A stretch of DNA of 64,000 nt from Leucobacter massiliensis (lineage in GTDB: Bacteria > Actinomycetota > Actinomycetes > Actinomycetales > Microbacteriaceae): positions 153,514 through 217,513 of the forward strand of contig NZ_MWZD01000022.1 of NCBI RefSeq assembly GCF_002982315.1. Direction: 5' to 3'. The translations under genes and the position numbers were made by a program. Below the pieces are notes generated by a model, which was not told the DNA's origin, did not search any database, and was given only the letters and a program-made list of their open reading frames with translations. This document shows positions 26,934 to 38,657 of the stretch, piece after piece (positions within the stretch are counted from its first letter, which is position 1; every line of letters begins with the position of its first letter).

Positions 26934-27949
26934 GAGCCCACCGCCTCGCCGGCAGCGCGCGCCGGGCGGGCGGCCGGGCTGCGCCGCAGCCGCGGATCGA
27001 CGAGAACCTCCGCGAGATCGGACAGCAGCATGATCGCGACGTAGAGCAGCGCGATCACCACCACCGCGCCCATCACCACGGGCACGTCGCGCACGGTTGC
27101 GGATTCGAGCAGCAGGCGGCCGAGTCCCTGCCGCGCGAAGAGCGCCTCCACCACCACCGCGCCGCTCAGCAGCGAGCCGTAGGCCCAGCCCGAGAGCGCG
27201 ATCCCGGGCAGGGCCGCGTGCCGGAGGGTGTGGCGCAGCAGCACGCGGCTCTCGGCGGCGCCGCGCGCCCGCGCGGTCGTCGCGAAGGGGGCCTCGTCGG
27301 CCTCGGCGAGCGAGCCCTGCAGCACGTGGGCGAGATAGCCGGCGATCGGGATCGCGAGGGTGACCACGGGCAGCACGAGACCCGCCGCTCCGTCGCCTCC
27401 GCTCGTCGCGGGCAGCACGCCGAGGCCGCTCGCGAAGACGAGGATCAGCACCGCGCCGACGAAGAACTGCGGGGTGACCGAGGCGACCGTCTGCACCGCG
27501 CTCAGCGCCCCCCGCACCGCCCGGCCGAGACCGCCGCGGCTCACCGCGGCGATCAGCGCGCCGGTGAGGGCCAGCGCCCAGGCCAGCAGCAGCGCGAGGG
27601 TCGAGATGAGCAGCGTGGGCGGCAGATTCGCGGCGAGCAGCTCGGTCACGGGCAGCTTGCGGGCGTAGGAGTCGCCGAACTGCAGTGTGGCCGCGCGCCA
27701 GAGCTGGGTGAGGTACTGCACGGCGAGTGGCCGGTCCAGCCCGTAGGCGGCTTCCGCCCGCGCGACCGCCTCCGGGCCGGCCTGCGATCCTGGGCCGCCC
27801 AGGATCGCCTCGAGCGGGTCGCCCGAGAGGCGCAGCACGAAGAACACGACCGTCGCCGTCAGCCAGACGACGAGCGCGGCCGCGCCGAGGCGCCGCGCGA
27901 CCGCGAGCGCGATCCGCGTTGCGCGTCCGGCGATGCGCCGCTGGGCCAT
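26930..27949 (-). CDS. ABC importer permease (DppB-like)
   Basis: 339 residues from the ATG at 27949, next to GAGGAG. The N-terminus has the first membrane helix (VVWLTATVVFFVLRLSGDPL) typical of DppB; five more follow, with the docking loop TARARGAAESRVLLRHTLRH. The reading frame stays open much further upstream but only as a shadow of the binding-protein gene. A GSQAGPEA segment carries one of the dispersed 11-mers. Confidence 0.92.
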   Translation of the reverse strand: MAQRRIAGRATRIALAVARRLGAAALVVWLTATVVFFVLRLSGDPLEAILGGPGSQAGPEAVARAEAAYGLDRPLAVQYLTQLWRAATLQFGDSYARKLPVTELLAANLPPTLLISTLALLLAWALALTGALIAAVSRGGLGRAVRGALSAVQTVASVTPQFFVGAVLILVFASGLGVLPATSGGDGAAGLVLPVVTLAIPIAGYLAHVLQGSLAEADEAPFATTARARGAAESRVLLRHTLRHAALPGIALSGWAYGSLLSGAVVVEALFARQGLGRLLLESATVRDVPVVMGAVVVIALLYVAIMLLSDLAEVLVDPRLRRSPAARPARAAGEAVGS

Positions 27950-27969
27950 CTCCTCGCCCGGCCGCTCGG

Positions 27970-29634
27970 CTACTCGGTGAGCTGCGCGTCGACGAAGGTG
28001 GGCGTCGCGACCGTGCCGAGCGTCGTCACGCCGCTCACCCCGCGCAGCAGGAAGTGGTTCTGCTGATCGTAGAGCGGCAGCACCGCGAAGCTCTCCAGGA
28101 TGCGCTGCTGCGCCTCGGCGTAGAGCTCCGCGCGGCGATCCTCGTCGAGCGTCGCGGAGGCCTCGTCGAGGACCCCGTCGAGCTCGGCGTCGCGCAGCAT
28201 CGCGTGGTTCGCGAAGTACCCCGAGGGGGCGGGAACGGTGCCGTCGGAGTGGTAGAGGATGCGCAGCACGTCCGGGCCCACCTTCGTGTAGGGCGCGCTC
28301 ACCGCCTCGTACTCGTGCGCGCCGAGCGCGCCGTACCAGCTGCTCAGGTCGAGCGGGCTGAGCTCGACGTCGAAGCCGACCGCGGCGGTGTTCACCTGGA
28401 TCTGCTCGAAGAGGGACTGCTCGGCGGCGGTCGACTGGTTGGTGCTCACCGGGAAGCGCACGGTGAGGGTCTTGCCGTCCTTCACGCGCACCCCATCGGC
28501 GTTCCGTTCCGTCCAGCCCGCGGCGTCGAGCAGCTCGTTCGCCGCGGCGGCGTCCGTTGCGAACAGGCTCTCGTCGCTCACGGCCGTCGGCTCGGTGCTC
28601 GCGAGTGGTGAGAAGGAGCGGGGCGCGGTGCCCTGGAACAGCGCCTCGATGCCGGGATCCGGATCGGCCGCGCGGATGAAGGCCTCGCGGACGCGGATGT
28701 CGTCGAAGGGTGCCTGGGAGGTGTTGAGCTCGATGCGGTTGACCGAGCCGGGGCGCGGAGCGTCGATGTGGGCGAGCTGCTCGTCGTTCTCGGCGGCGAC
28801 GATGTCGGCGGGCAGCGGGTTGTCGATCACGTGCACCTCGCCCGAGTTTAGGGCTGCGATACGCGTGGCCGCGTCGGGGATGAAGCGCCACTCGATCCGC
28901 TCCAGATGCGCCGGGCCTTCGTGCTCGGCTTCGGGTCCCGGGGTGCGGTAGTCGTCATTGCGCACGAGCAGCACCTGCTGCTGCGGGGTCCACGACTCGA
29001 CGACGAACGGCCCGGTGCCGATGGGAGCCTGGCAGTTCTCATCCATGCCGCGGGCGATCCCGGCGGGGGACTGGATCGCGGTCCACTGCTGGCTGAGCGA
29101 TTCGAGCAGCGCCGAGTCGGGTGAGGAGAGGCGGAAGCGCAGCCGCGTCGCGTCGAGCACCTCGACCTCGGTGATCTTCTGTACCGCGAGATAGCCGGTG
29201 GAGGACTGCGTCTCGGGATCCTGCAGGTGCTCGATGTTCGCCTTGACCGCCTCGGCGTCGAGCGGGGTGCCGTCGGTGAACGTCACGCCGTCGCGCAGGG
29301 TGAAGTCCCAGCTGAGTCCGTCGTCGCTCGCCTGCCACTCGGTGGCGAGCCAGGGCTGGATCTGCCCGCTCGCGTCGCGGCCCACGAGGGGCTCCAGGAA
29401 CTGCGTGGAGAGCAGCGCCTGCGGGTAGTTGCCGCCGACGTGCGGGTCCAGGCACGTGGGCTCGGCGTCGCCCGTCGCGTAGACGAGGGTGCCGCCCTCG
29501 ACGGGGGTGCCCGATCCGGCGTCGTCGCCCGCGCCCGGCCCCGCGCAGGCACTGAGCAGGGTGGCCCCCGTGGCGGCGAGGGCGAGCAGGGCGAGGCCGC
29601 GGGCGGCGCTGCGGGGGCGAGGATGGCGGATCAT
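27970..29634 (-). CDS. Family-5 extracellular solute-binding lipoprotein
   Basis: 554 residues from the ATG at 29634. The signal ends in LLSACAG, with Cys lipidation near residue 29. The mature protein is a DppA/NikA-type binding protein: GGTLVYATGDAEPTCLDPHV at its start and IQPWLATEWQASDDGLSW. It is first in the ABC operon; 20 bp separate it from the first permease. The adjoining divergent TetR gene may regulate the system. Confidence 0.92.
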   Translation of the reverse strand: MIRHPRPRSAARGLALLALAATGATLLSACAGPGAGDDAGSGTPVEGGTLVYATGDAEPTCLDPHVGGNYPQALLSTQFLEPLVGRDASGQIQPWLATEWQASDDGLSWDFTLRDGVTFTDGTPLDAEAVKANIEHLQDPETQSSTGYLAVQKITEVEVLDATRLRFRLSSPDSALLESLSQQWTAIQSPAGIARGMDENCQAPIGTGPFVVESWTPQQQVLLVRNDDYRTPGPEAEHEGPAHLERIEWRFIPDAATRIAALNSGEVHVIDNPLPADIVAAENDEQLAHIDAPRPGSVNRIELNTSQAPFDDIRVREAFIRAADPDPGIEALFQGTAPRSFSPLASTEPTAVSDESLFATDAAAANELLDAAGWTERNADGVRVKDGKTLTVRFPVSTNQSTAAEQSLFEQIQVNTAAVGFDVELSPLDLSSWYGALGAHEYEAVSAPYTKVGPDVLRILYHSDGTVPAPSGYFANHAMLRDAELDGVLDEASATLDEDRRAELYAEAQQRILESFAVLPLYDQQNHFLLRGVSGVTTLGTVATPTFVDAQLTE

Positions 29635-29783
29635 GACAGCGCAGAACTCCCGATATTCTTGGAACGAGTCAAACAAAGCGAGTGTAGCGCATGCGGCACC
29701 GAGTCCCGCGCCGCGCGGGCGGACCGTGCGGAGGCCCGTGCGAGCCGGGCGGCGGTCGGCGCCGTGCCGGTAGGGTGGAGGGC

Positions 29784-30341
29784 ATGCGCACCCGCGGTCG
29801 CCCTCACGCCTCGTCGCGGGAGTGGCTCGCCGACGCGGCCTGCGAGCTGTTCCTGGAGCAGGGGTACGAGGCGACCTCGGTGACGGAGATCACGCGCCGG
29901 GCCGGGGTGAGCCGCTCCAGCTTCTTCAACTACTTCGCCGGGAAGTCGGAGATCCTCTGGTATGTGCTCGACCGTCGCATCGACGCCCTGCTCTCCGCGC
30001 TGGCCGATCCGGCGACGGGGCTCTCCGCCGCGCTGGATCGCTTCGCCGAGGGGGAGTCGCCGGAGACGCTTGCGCTCGCGATCGTCGAGGAGCGCAACAT
30101 GGGTGTGGCCGAGGAGCTCGCCGCGGGAAAGGCGTCGCGCCAGGCGAGGATCGCCGCGGCGATCGCCGCGCGCCTCGAACGCGGGGGCACGGATCCGGTC
30201 ACCGCCGAGATCCGTGCCGCGGGCTACGCGGCCGCGCTGCTCTCAGCCGTGTGGCGCTGGGCGCAGATGGGCGCGGGACGTCACCGGCTGGACGCCGTGC
30301 TCGCGGAGGCGATCCGCGTCGCACATGCGACGCTCAGCTGA
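29784..30341 (+). CDS. TetR-family transcriptional regulator
   Basis: 185 residues from the ATG at 29784, preceded by GGAGGG and a TAGGGT box. The helix-turn-helix is clear: SVTEITRRAGVSRSSFFNYF at about 36-55. The C-terminal ligand domain is not informative. It is divergent from the ABC operon (about 150 bp apart) and 4 bp from the convergent MFS gene; either could be its target. Confidence 0.9.
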   Translation: MRTRGRPHASSREWLADAACELFLEQGYEATSVTEITRRAGVSRSSFFNYFAGKSEILWYVLDRRIDALLSALADPATGLSAALDRFAEGESPETLALAIVEERNMGVAEELAAGKASRQARIAAAIAARLERGGTDPVTAEIRAAGYAAALLSAVWRWAQMGAGRHRLDAVLAEAIRVAHATLS

Positions 30342-30345
30342 TCGT

Positions 30346-31797
30346 TCACCCGACCGGGCTCGGCCTGGCGCTCGCCGGACGGTCCTCGAAGGCATGCGCC
30401 GGCACCACGAAGAGCAGCATCGCCGCAGCGAGCAGTGACGCGCCGCCGCACACCAGCCACACGGTCACGTAGCCCTCGAAGCTGCCCGCGGTGCCGCCGG
30501 AGGCGGCGCCCGTCGTGCCCTGCATCAGCGCGATGCCGAACACCGCGGAGGCGATGGCACCGCCCACGGTCTTCGTCGAGTTCGTGAGCCCCGTCGCGAC
30601 GCCGGTGCGGTTCTCGGGCGCCGCAGCGGCGGCCGCGGTGGGCAATGCCGCCACGAGGGCGCCCGATCCGAGTCCGACGATCACCATATTGGTCACCACC
30701 TGCGCGAAACTGTGGTGGAACGGCAGGAACATGAGGTAGCCGGCGCCGATGCAGCCTGCAGCGCCGGCGAGCGCGAGCCGTGGGGTGATGCCGCGAGCCG
30801 CGAGCGGGAACAGCAGCGCTCCCGTGACCATGCCGAGCAGGTAGATGCCGATGGCGAGCGAGGCGACGAAGCCCCCTGCGCCGATCCCATAGCCGTACAC
30901 CTCCGGATCCGTGCGCATGAAGGTCGACAGCGGGGCCTGCGCGCCGAGCACGCTCACGCCGAAGAGCGATGCGGTGAGGAAGACGGGCGCCAGCGCGGGG
31001 GAGCGGAAGAGACGCACATCGATGAGCGGATCCCGGTGCCGCAGTTCCCACAGTGCGAAGGGGACCACCAGGAGCACCCCCAGCAGCACCACGCCCCAGG
31101 CGAGCGGGTCGCCCACCCCGTGCAGGCGGAGCAGGCTGAGGCCTCCCGTGAAGGCGATCAGCGCGAAGGACACGAGTGTCAGGCCCACGAGGTCGAGCCG
31201 GCCTCCCAGCCGGGTGGGGGACTCGGCGACCCCGAAGAAGACCACCGCGAAGCAGGCCGCGACGAGCAGGCCGGGCACCAGCAGCACGGGCAGCAGCGGC
31301 AGGCGGTCAACCAGCGCACCCCCGAGGAGCGCGCCGCTGATCGCTCCGGTCTCCAGTGCGGCCACGAGCAGCCCGGCGGCCTTCGCGGTGATCGCGGCCC
31401 GGTTCTCGCGGCCGAGCGTCCGCGACCAGATGAGGGCGATCTCGAGCGGCAGCCACGCCACGTAGAAACCCTGCAGCGTCCAGGCGGCGAGGAAGAATCC
31501 GAAACTGTGCGCGAAGGGAAGCGCGAGCGTCGCCACGGCCGTGATCGCCGTCGCCCAGAGCAGCATGCGGCGGTGCCCCACCATGTCGCCCAGCTTCGCG
31601 AAGGCGGGCACCACGAGCGCCGACAGCATCAGCTGCGAGCCCTCGAACCAGTTGACGTCGGCGTCACCGATGCCGAGATGCCGCGCGATATCGGTGAGCA
31701 TCGGCGTGTAGTAGCCCTGGATGAAGCCGCTGGTGAACTCCACGAACGCCAGGAACGCGACCACGCCCGCGAGCGGGCCGAGGAGTCGTCGTGCCAT
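30346..31797 (-). CDS. MFS transporter, 14-helix drug:H+ antiporter type
   Basis: 483 residues from the ATG at 31797, chosen for GGGGGA 4 nt upstream. Fourteen membrane segments are likely, with the MFS loop motif GDMVGHRRMLLWA between helices 2 and 3. It resembles EmrB/QacA-type exporters. Its stop is 4 bp from the TetR stop, a tail-to-tail pair, so regulation by that TetR is plausible but unproven. Confidence 0.88.
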   Translation of the reverse strand: MARRLLGPLAGVVAFLAFVEFTSGFIQGYYTPMLTDIARHLGIGDADVNWFEGSQLMLSALVVPAFAKLGDMVGHRRMLLWATAITAVATLALPFAHSFGFFLAAWTLQGFYVAWLPLEIALIWSRTLGRENRAAITAKAAGLLVAALETGAISGALLGGALVDRLPLLPVLLVPGLLVAACFAVVFFGVAESPTRLGGRLDLVGLTLVSFALIAFTGGLSLLRLHGVGDPLAWGVVLLGVLLVVPFALWELRHRDPLIDVRLFRSPALAPVFLTASLFGVSVLGAQAPLSTFMRTDPEVYGYGIGAGGFVASLAIGIYLLGMVTGALLFPLAARGITPRLALAGAAGCIGAGYLMFLPFHHSFAQVVTNMVIVGLGSGALVAALPTAAAAAAPENRTGVATGLTNSTKTVGGAIASAVFGIALMQGTTGAASGGTAGSFEGYVTVWLVCGGASLLAAAMLLFVVPAHAFEDRPASARPSPVG

Positions 31798-31865
31798 CCG
31801 TTCCCCCTGTGCGTGCGGCCCCCGGCGGATCCCGGAGTCTCCTGAGGCGAGCATATCGGGTGCCG

Positions 31866-33341
31866 TCACAGGGCCTGGAGCAGTGCGCGGTGGAAGGCCT
31901 CGCCGCGGGCCAGCTCCGAGACGGCGACCCGCTCGTCGACGCCGTGGATGGTGGCCCGCAGCTCGGCCGACATGGCGAGCGGGGCGAAGCGGTAGCAGGC
32001 GGTGGTGAAGGGGTGGAAGTGGCGGGCATCGGTCGCGGCCATCATCACGTAGGGGACCGTGAGCGCGTCGGGGTGGGAGCGCGCGACCGCGTCGGCGATG
32101 AGGGCGAACTGCGCCGTGTCGGTCGGCGACTCGGGTGAGGGCTCATCGCCCGAGAGCACCTCGACCGAGACGCGCCGGTCCGCGATCCTCCGGCGCACCC
32201 GCCGCACGGTGCCGGTGACCGTGCCGCCCAGCGCGATCCGGAGGTTCACGGTGGCGCTCGCCTGCGAGGGCAGCACGTTCGCGGCCGTTCCCCCCGCGAG
32301 CATGGTCGGCGCGACCGTGGTGCGCACGAGCGCTGCCGGCTCGCCGCCGAGGCGGACGAAGAGGCGTGCCGTGAGCCACGGCGAGGCGGCGAGCACCCGG
32401 TAGAGGAGCCGGCCCGCGCCCCGGGAGCGCCCTGCGAGCAGCTCGATCATGCGGGTGACCGCGGCCGGCGTGCGGGCCGGGAAGGCGTTCGGAGTGAGGC
32501 GCGCCACCGCCCGGCTCACCCGCCCCGCCGCGGTCAGCCGCGGGGGTGCGGAGGCGTGGCCGCCCTCGCCGCTGGCGCTCAGCCGCAGCGTGAGGGTGCC
32601 CTTCTCGCCCACGCCCACCATCGCGGCGCGTCCGCGGACCAGCGGCAGCGGCGCGTCGACGACGGCGCCGCCCTCGTCGAGCACCAGCCAGGGCCGGATG
32701 CCGCGCTCGCGGAAGGTCGCGGCGATGGCGCGCGCCGCGCCGCCGAAGGTCTCCTCGTTGCCGCCGAAGGAGAGATAGACGTCGCGGGCCGGGGTGAAGC
32801 CCTCGGCCAGCAGCCCCTCCACGGCCTCCATGATGACCAGCAGCGGTCCCTTGTCGTCGAGGGCGCCCCGGCCGTACACGAAGCGATCGTCGCGGCTGCC
32901 GGATGCGCCGTCGTCCTTTGCGCGGCGCCGTGGGCGGGAGGCGTACGTGCCGTCACCGCCCGGCGCGATCCTGCCCGCGAAGGGCGGGTAGCTCCAGTCG
33001 TCCCGCTCGTCGACGGGAACCACGTCGAAGTGCGCCATCAGGACGGCGGGGTCGAGGCCGGGGTCGGCTCCCGGCCAGCGGAGGAGTAGACCGAGGTCGG
33101 TGATCCGCTCGCGGTGCAGGCGCGCATGCGTGAGCGGGTAGAGCTCGGCGAGCAGCGCGATGAAGCGCTCGAAGGGCTCGTGTCCGCGCTCCTCGATCTC
33201 CGCCGAGACGGTGGGCAGCTGGATCATCCGCGACAGCCGCTCGGCCGCGCCGCTCGCCTCCCGATCCGTCCCCGCTGCCGTCTCCCGACCGTCCGCCGTC
33301 GCACCGCGCGCGGCGGTGCGCTCGCCCCTGGTCTCCCGCAT
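31866..33341 (-). CDS. M20-family metallopeptidase
   Basis: 491 residues. Metal and catalytic residues of the M20 family are visible: His and Asp in LMAHFDVVP, the bridging Asp in VYGRGALDDKG, the general base Glu-Glu in FGGNEETFGG, Asp in WLVLDEGG, and the last His in ATIHGVDERV. A lid/dimerisation domain is inserted around 250-370. Like carboxypeptidase PM20D1 and CPS1 it may hydrolyse N-acyl amino acids or short peptides. The ATG at 33341 lies 6 nt after TAGCGT. Confidence 0.92.
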   Translation of the reverse strand: MRETRGERTAARGATADGRETAAGTDREASGAAERLSRMIQLPTVSAEIEERGHEPFERFIALLAELYPLTHARLHRERITDLGLLLRWPGADPGLDPAVLMAHFDVVPVDERDDWSYPPFAGRIAPGGDGTYASRPRRRAKDDGASGSRDDRFVYGRGALDDKGPLLVIMEAVEGLLAEGFTPARDVYLSFGGNEETFGGAARAIAATFRERGIRPWLVLDEGGAVVDAPLPLVRGRAAMVGVGEKGTLTLRLSASGEGGHASAPPRLTAAGRVSRAVARLTPNAFPARTPAAVTRMIELLAGRSRGAGRLLYRVLAASPWLTARLFVRLGGEPAALVRTTVAPTMLAGGTAANVLPSQASATVNLRIALGGTVTGTVRRVRRRIADRRVSVEVLSGDEPSPESPTDTAQFALIADAVARSHPDALTVPYVMMAATDARHFHPFTTACYRFAPLAMSAELRATIHGVDERVAVSELARGEAFHRALLQAL

Positions 33342-33347
33342 GCCCTC

Positions 33348-33353
33348 ACGCTA
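33348..33353 (-). promoter_or_regulatory. -10 box of the M20 peptidase, leaderless arrangement
   Basis: TAGCGT on the minus strand is separated by 6 nt (GAGGGC) from the ATG. Confidence 0.45.
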
Positions 33354-33470
33354 CCGGGTTCCTGCGGCGAGCGCCTCCCGTCCCGGGGCGCGCAGAGGGG
33401 AGGGATGCGTCGCGGACCGGCCGCGCCCGGTGAGCGGGAGAAGCGAGAAACGGATGGCTCGCGAATGCGC

Positions 33471-35747
<2,277 letters not shown>

Positions 35748-35951
35748 TTAGAGCGCGCGGATGTTGCTCGCCTGCAGGCCCTTGGGGCCCTGCTCGACGT
35801 CGAACTCGACGCGCTGGTTCTCGAAGAGATCGCGGCGGCCGCTGCCCTGGATCGCGCTGAAGTGCGCGAAGACGTCGGAGGCTCCGTCATCGGGAGTGAT
35901 GAAGCCGAAGCCCTTTTCGGAGTTGAACCATTTCACGGTGCCAGTGGTCAT
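35748..35951 (-). CDS. cspA: Cold-shock protein
   Basis: 67 residues, one cold-shock domain. RNP1-like KGFGFITPD and RNP2-like DVFAHFSAI carry the aromatic nucleic-acid-binding residues; the protein starts [17 protein letters not shown]. The ATG at 35951 follows AAGGA with an AACAGC spacer. RNA chaperone binding single-stranded RNA or DNA. The region upstream is long and could supply a structured leader, as in other csp mRNAs. Confidence 0.96.
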   Translation of the reverse strand: MTTGTVKWFNSEKGFGFITPDDGASDVFAHFSAIQGSGRRDLFENQRVEFDVEQGPKGLQASNIRAL

Positions 35952-36173
35952 GCTGTTTTCCTTCGTGTTGCTGGCCGAAGACTCGGCCGGGGTACCACGG
36001 CGACGGCGCCGACGTGGAGACTGGTAGCGTGCCTCGACCCGAGGGTCTCGGCGTAAAACGTGCTGGATTGTTCCTACGTTCGGCATTACTGGTCTTGGGT
36101 TCCAGCGTAGCCCACTCTGAGCTGTGGAACCTGAGATCGTGACCTTCCTGTGTCTTTCGGGCCCCTGGGCGAC

Positions 36174-36201
36174 TTGACACTTCGCATTCCGGGCGTAGGG
36201 T
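36174..36201 (+). promoter_or_regulatory. Promoter of the NAD operon
   Basis: A perfect -35 TTGACA (36174-36179) and TAGGGT (36196-36201) are 16 bp apart. Transcription would start near 36208, inside the palindrome that follows. Confidence 0.65.
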
Positions 36202-36202
36202 T

Positions 36203-36227
36203 ACTTATGGTCAAAGTGACTATAAGT
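36203..36227. promoter_or_regulatory. NrtR-type operator palindrome
   Basis: Arms ACTTATGGTCA (36203-36213) and TGACTATAAGT (36217-36227) are complementary except at one position, around AAG. Its TAGTCA-N3-TGACTA-like core resembles described NrtR boxes. It covers the predicted transcription start and the first gene encodes NrtR, so autoregulated repression of the operon is likely. Confidence 0.75.
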
Positions 36228-36258
36228 AGCCCCGCGCGGGGAAGAGGGGCGGTGGGCC

Positions 36259-37308
36259 GTGCAGTTCGAGCGCATGAGCGCCAGCGAGCGCCGCACCCTC
36301 CCGCCCGCCGTCGCCGTGTCCGTCGTGGCATTCGCGCTGAAGCCGCCCGAGGATGCGATCCTCGGCGCCCCGGAGGTGCCTCCCGGGGAGATCCGCCTCT
36401 GGATCCCGCTCGTCCGTCGCACCCGGGCGCCATTCCTGGGCATGTGGGCGCTGCCGGGCGGTCCCACCCGCTGGGATGAGACGCTGAGCGACACCGCGCT
36501 GCGCACGCTGCGCGCCGCCGTGCGCCGCGATCCGGGCACCCTCGAGCAGCTCTACTCCTTCGGCGGCGTCGAACGCTCCGCACAGGCCCAGCGGCTGGTC
36601 ACCATCGCCTACTGGGCGCTCTACGGCGAACACGAGCTCGCTGCGCCCCCGATTCGCCGATCCCGTACGGAGGGTGCGTCGTCTGCGTCGCCCGCCGCGG
36701 AGCCGGGCACGCCGTCCCCGCGACGCTGGGACGATCCCGAGCACCCCGCCGATCCCCACCCGAGCGGCGAGTGCCCGGTGACGGGACCGGCCGACGCGGG
36801 CGAAGCGGACCCGAATGTGGCCTGGTTCTCCGCCGACAGCCTGCCCGAGCTCGCCTTCGACCACCGTGAGATCGTGGCCTACGCGCTCGCCCGACTGCGC
36901 TCCCAGACGGAGTACGCCTCTGTCGCGCACCGCTTCCTCGGGCCCGTGTTCACGCTCGCGAGGCTGCGCACCGTCACCGAGGCGGTGCTCGGCGCGGCCG
37001 TCGACCCCGCGAACTTCCGGCGTCAGGTGCTCGCGCAGGGCCGGCTCATCGACACGGGGGAGCTCGAGACGGGTGCGCCGCACCGTCCCGCCCGGCTCTA
37101 TCGCTTCCGAGAAGAGCCGCCGGACGGTGCCCGGCCGGAACCGCCGGAGCCAGGCGCCCACGCCCGCCGTCCCGCCGCACCGGGCAGCCGCGGCGCGGCG
37201 CCCGGTGAGCCCCGTGCGCCGCACGGTCCCGCGCCGAGCACGCGCCCTCGACCCGTCAGAACACCCCCGCAGACCGCCCAGCAGACCGCCCCGAGGAGCG
37301 CACCATGA
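36259..37308 (+). CDS. nrtR: NrtR-type NUDIX-related repressor of NAD biosynthesis
   Basis: 349 residues. An N-terminal Nudix-like domain (LPGGPTRWDE, FGGVERSAQAQRLVTIAYWALY) is followed by a winged helix typical of NrtR (VFTLARLRTVTEAVLG, FRRQVLAQGRLIDTGE). The Nudix box has lost its REUXEE glutamates (RTLRAAVRRDPG instead), so it should sense ADP-ribose or related ligand rather than hydrolyse it. A 55-residue low-complexity insertion sits between the halves, and a Pro/Arg-rich tail of about 65 residues follows. GTG start with GAGGGG 9 nt upstream; the stop overlaps the nadA ATG. Confidence 0.88.
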   Translation: MQFERMSASERRTLPPAVAVSVVAFALKPPEDAILGAPEVPPGEIRLWIPLVRRTRAPFLGMWALPGGPTRWDETLSDTALRTLRAAVRRDPGTLEQLYSFGGVERSAQAQRLVTIAYWALYGEHELAAPPIRRSRTEGASSASPAAEPGTPSPRRWDDPEHPADPHPSGECPVTGPADAGEADPNVAWFSADSLPELAFDHREIVAYALARLRSQTEYASVAHRFLGPVFTLARLRTVTEAVLGAAVDPANFRRQVLAQGRLIDTGELETGAPHRPARLYRFREEPPDGARPEPPEPGAHARRPAAPGSRGAAPGEPRAPHGPAPSTRPRPVRTPPQTAQQTAPRSAP

Positions 37309-38657
37309 CGAGCGTCCACGAACTCATCCGCGAAGCCGCCGAGCGCGAGGCCGCCGGGCGCGCCGCCGCCGCCCGCGCGCCCAGGGGACGCCCCGCAGGC
37401 GCCCCGCACCGCAGGCCCATCGCGCTGCGCGCGACGGGAGCGTCCAGCTGCGACGCCGGCCTCTCCAGCGACCCCTGGGCGATCGACCGCGGCCCCGGCT
37501 ACGGACCGGGCGCCTCGGCCGCCGACGCGATCCCGGGCGACGCTCCGCGTCAGGGTCCGCTGCCCGAGCGCTACACGAGCGCCACCGAGGAGCAGCTCCA
37601 CGACTGGATCGCCGCCGCCAAGGAGGCCCTCGGATCGCGCGTGCAGATCCTCGGGCACTTCTACCAGCGGGACGAGATCGTGCAGCACGCCGACTTCGTG
37701 GGCGACTCCTTCATGCTCGCCCAGGCCGCGAAGCAGCATCCCGAGGCCGAGGCCTTCGTCTTCTGCGGCGTGCACTTCATGGCGGAGACCGCCGACATCC
37801 TCTCCGGGCCCGAGCAGGCGGTGATCCTGCCCAACCTCGCCGCCGGCTGCTCGATGGCCGACATGGCAACGATCGACCAGGTGGAGCAGTGCTGGCGCGA
37901 ACTGACCGCGGCGCTCGGTGAGGAGAACGGCGGGAGCGGGCTGCAGCCCGTGATCCCCGTCACCTACATGAACTCCTCCGCAGCGATCAAGGCCTTCTGC
38001 GGCCGCAACGGCGGCATCGTCTGCACCTCCTCGAACGCGCGCACGGTGCTCGAATGGGCCTTCGCACGCGGTCAGCGGGTCGTGTTCTTCCCGGATCAGC
38101 ACCTCGGGCGCAACACCGCGAAGGCGATGGGGATCGGCGAGGAGCAGATGCCGCTCTGGCGTCCGCACCTGCCCCTCGGGGGCAACACCGCCGAACAGCT
38201 GCGCGAGGCCCGGGTGATCCTGTGGAACGGCTTCTGCTCGGTGCACAAGCGCTTCACCGTCGCGCAGATCGAGCAGGCGCGCGCCGAACACCCCGGCGTG
38301 CGGGTGATCGTGCACCCGGAGTGCCCGGCCGCGGTCGTCGAGGCGGCAGACGGAGCAGGATCCACCGAGTACATCCGGAAGGAGATCGAGGCGGCGGCCC
38401 CCGGCACGGTGATCGCCGTCGGCACCGAGATCAACCTCGTCAACCGCCTGCAGCAGCAGCGCCCGGACCTCACGGTCTTCTGCCTCGATCCCGTGGTCTG
38501 CCCCTGCTCGACCATGTACCGCATCCACCCCGCCTACCTCGCCTGGACGCTCGAATCGCTGCTCGCCGGTGAGACCCCCAACCGCATCGTCGTCGACGGG
38601 ACGGTGGCGGCCGACTCGCGCGTGGCGCTCGAACGCATGCTCGCGGCACGGCCGTGA
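37305..38657 (+). CDS. nadA: Quinolinate synthase A
   Basis: 450 residues. Condenses iminoaspartate with dihydroxyacetone phosphate to quinolinate using a 4Fe-4S cluster. The conserved start LGHFYQRDEIVQHADFVGDS and the three cluster cysteines (FCGVHFMAETADI, HPECPAAVVEA, CLDPVVCPCSTMYRI region) are present. A non-conserved N-terminal extension of about 90 residues is Ala/Arg-rich. ATGA overlap with nrtR, GTGA overlap with nadB. Confidence 0.95.
   Translation: MTSVHELIREAAEREAAGRAAAARAPRGRPAGAPHRRPIALRATGASSCDAGLSSDPWAIDRGPGYGPGASAADAIPGDAPRQGPLPERYTSATEEQLHDWIAAAKEALGSRVQILGHFYQRDEIVQHADFVGDSFMLAQAAKQHPEAEAFVFCGVHFMAETADILSGPEQAVILPNLAAGCSMADMATIDQVEQCWRELTAALGEENGGSGLQPVIPVTYMNSSAAIKAFCGRNGGIVCTSSNARTVLEWAFARGQRVVFFPDQHLGRNTAKAMGIGEEQMPLWRPHLPLGGNTAEQLREARVILWNGFCSVHKRFTVAQIEQARAEHPGVRVIVHPECPAAVVEAADGAGSTEYIRKEIEAAAPGTVIAVGTEINLVNRLQQQRPDLTVFCLDPVVCPCSTMYRIHPAYLAWTLESLLAGETPNRIVVDGTVAADSRVALERMLAARP

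Larger units (their letters stand above)
35952..36258. other. 307-bp divergent intergenic region cspA / nrtR
   Basis: Holds the cspA leader and upstream region on the minus strand and the NAD operon promoter and NrtR-type palindrome on the plus strand. I see no further gene. Confidence 0.6.

Noticed and set aside
26930..28891. A 653-residue version of the DppB-like permease
   Set aside because: The extra N-terminus is the antiframe of the binding-protein gene; the permease proper begins at 27949 beside GAGGAG.
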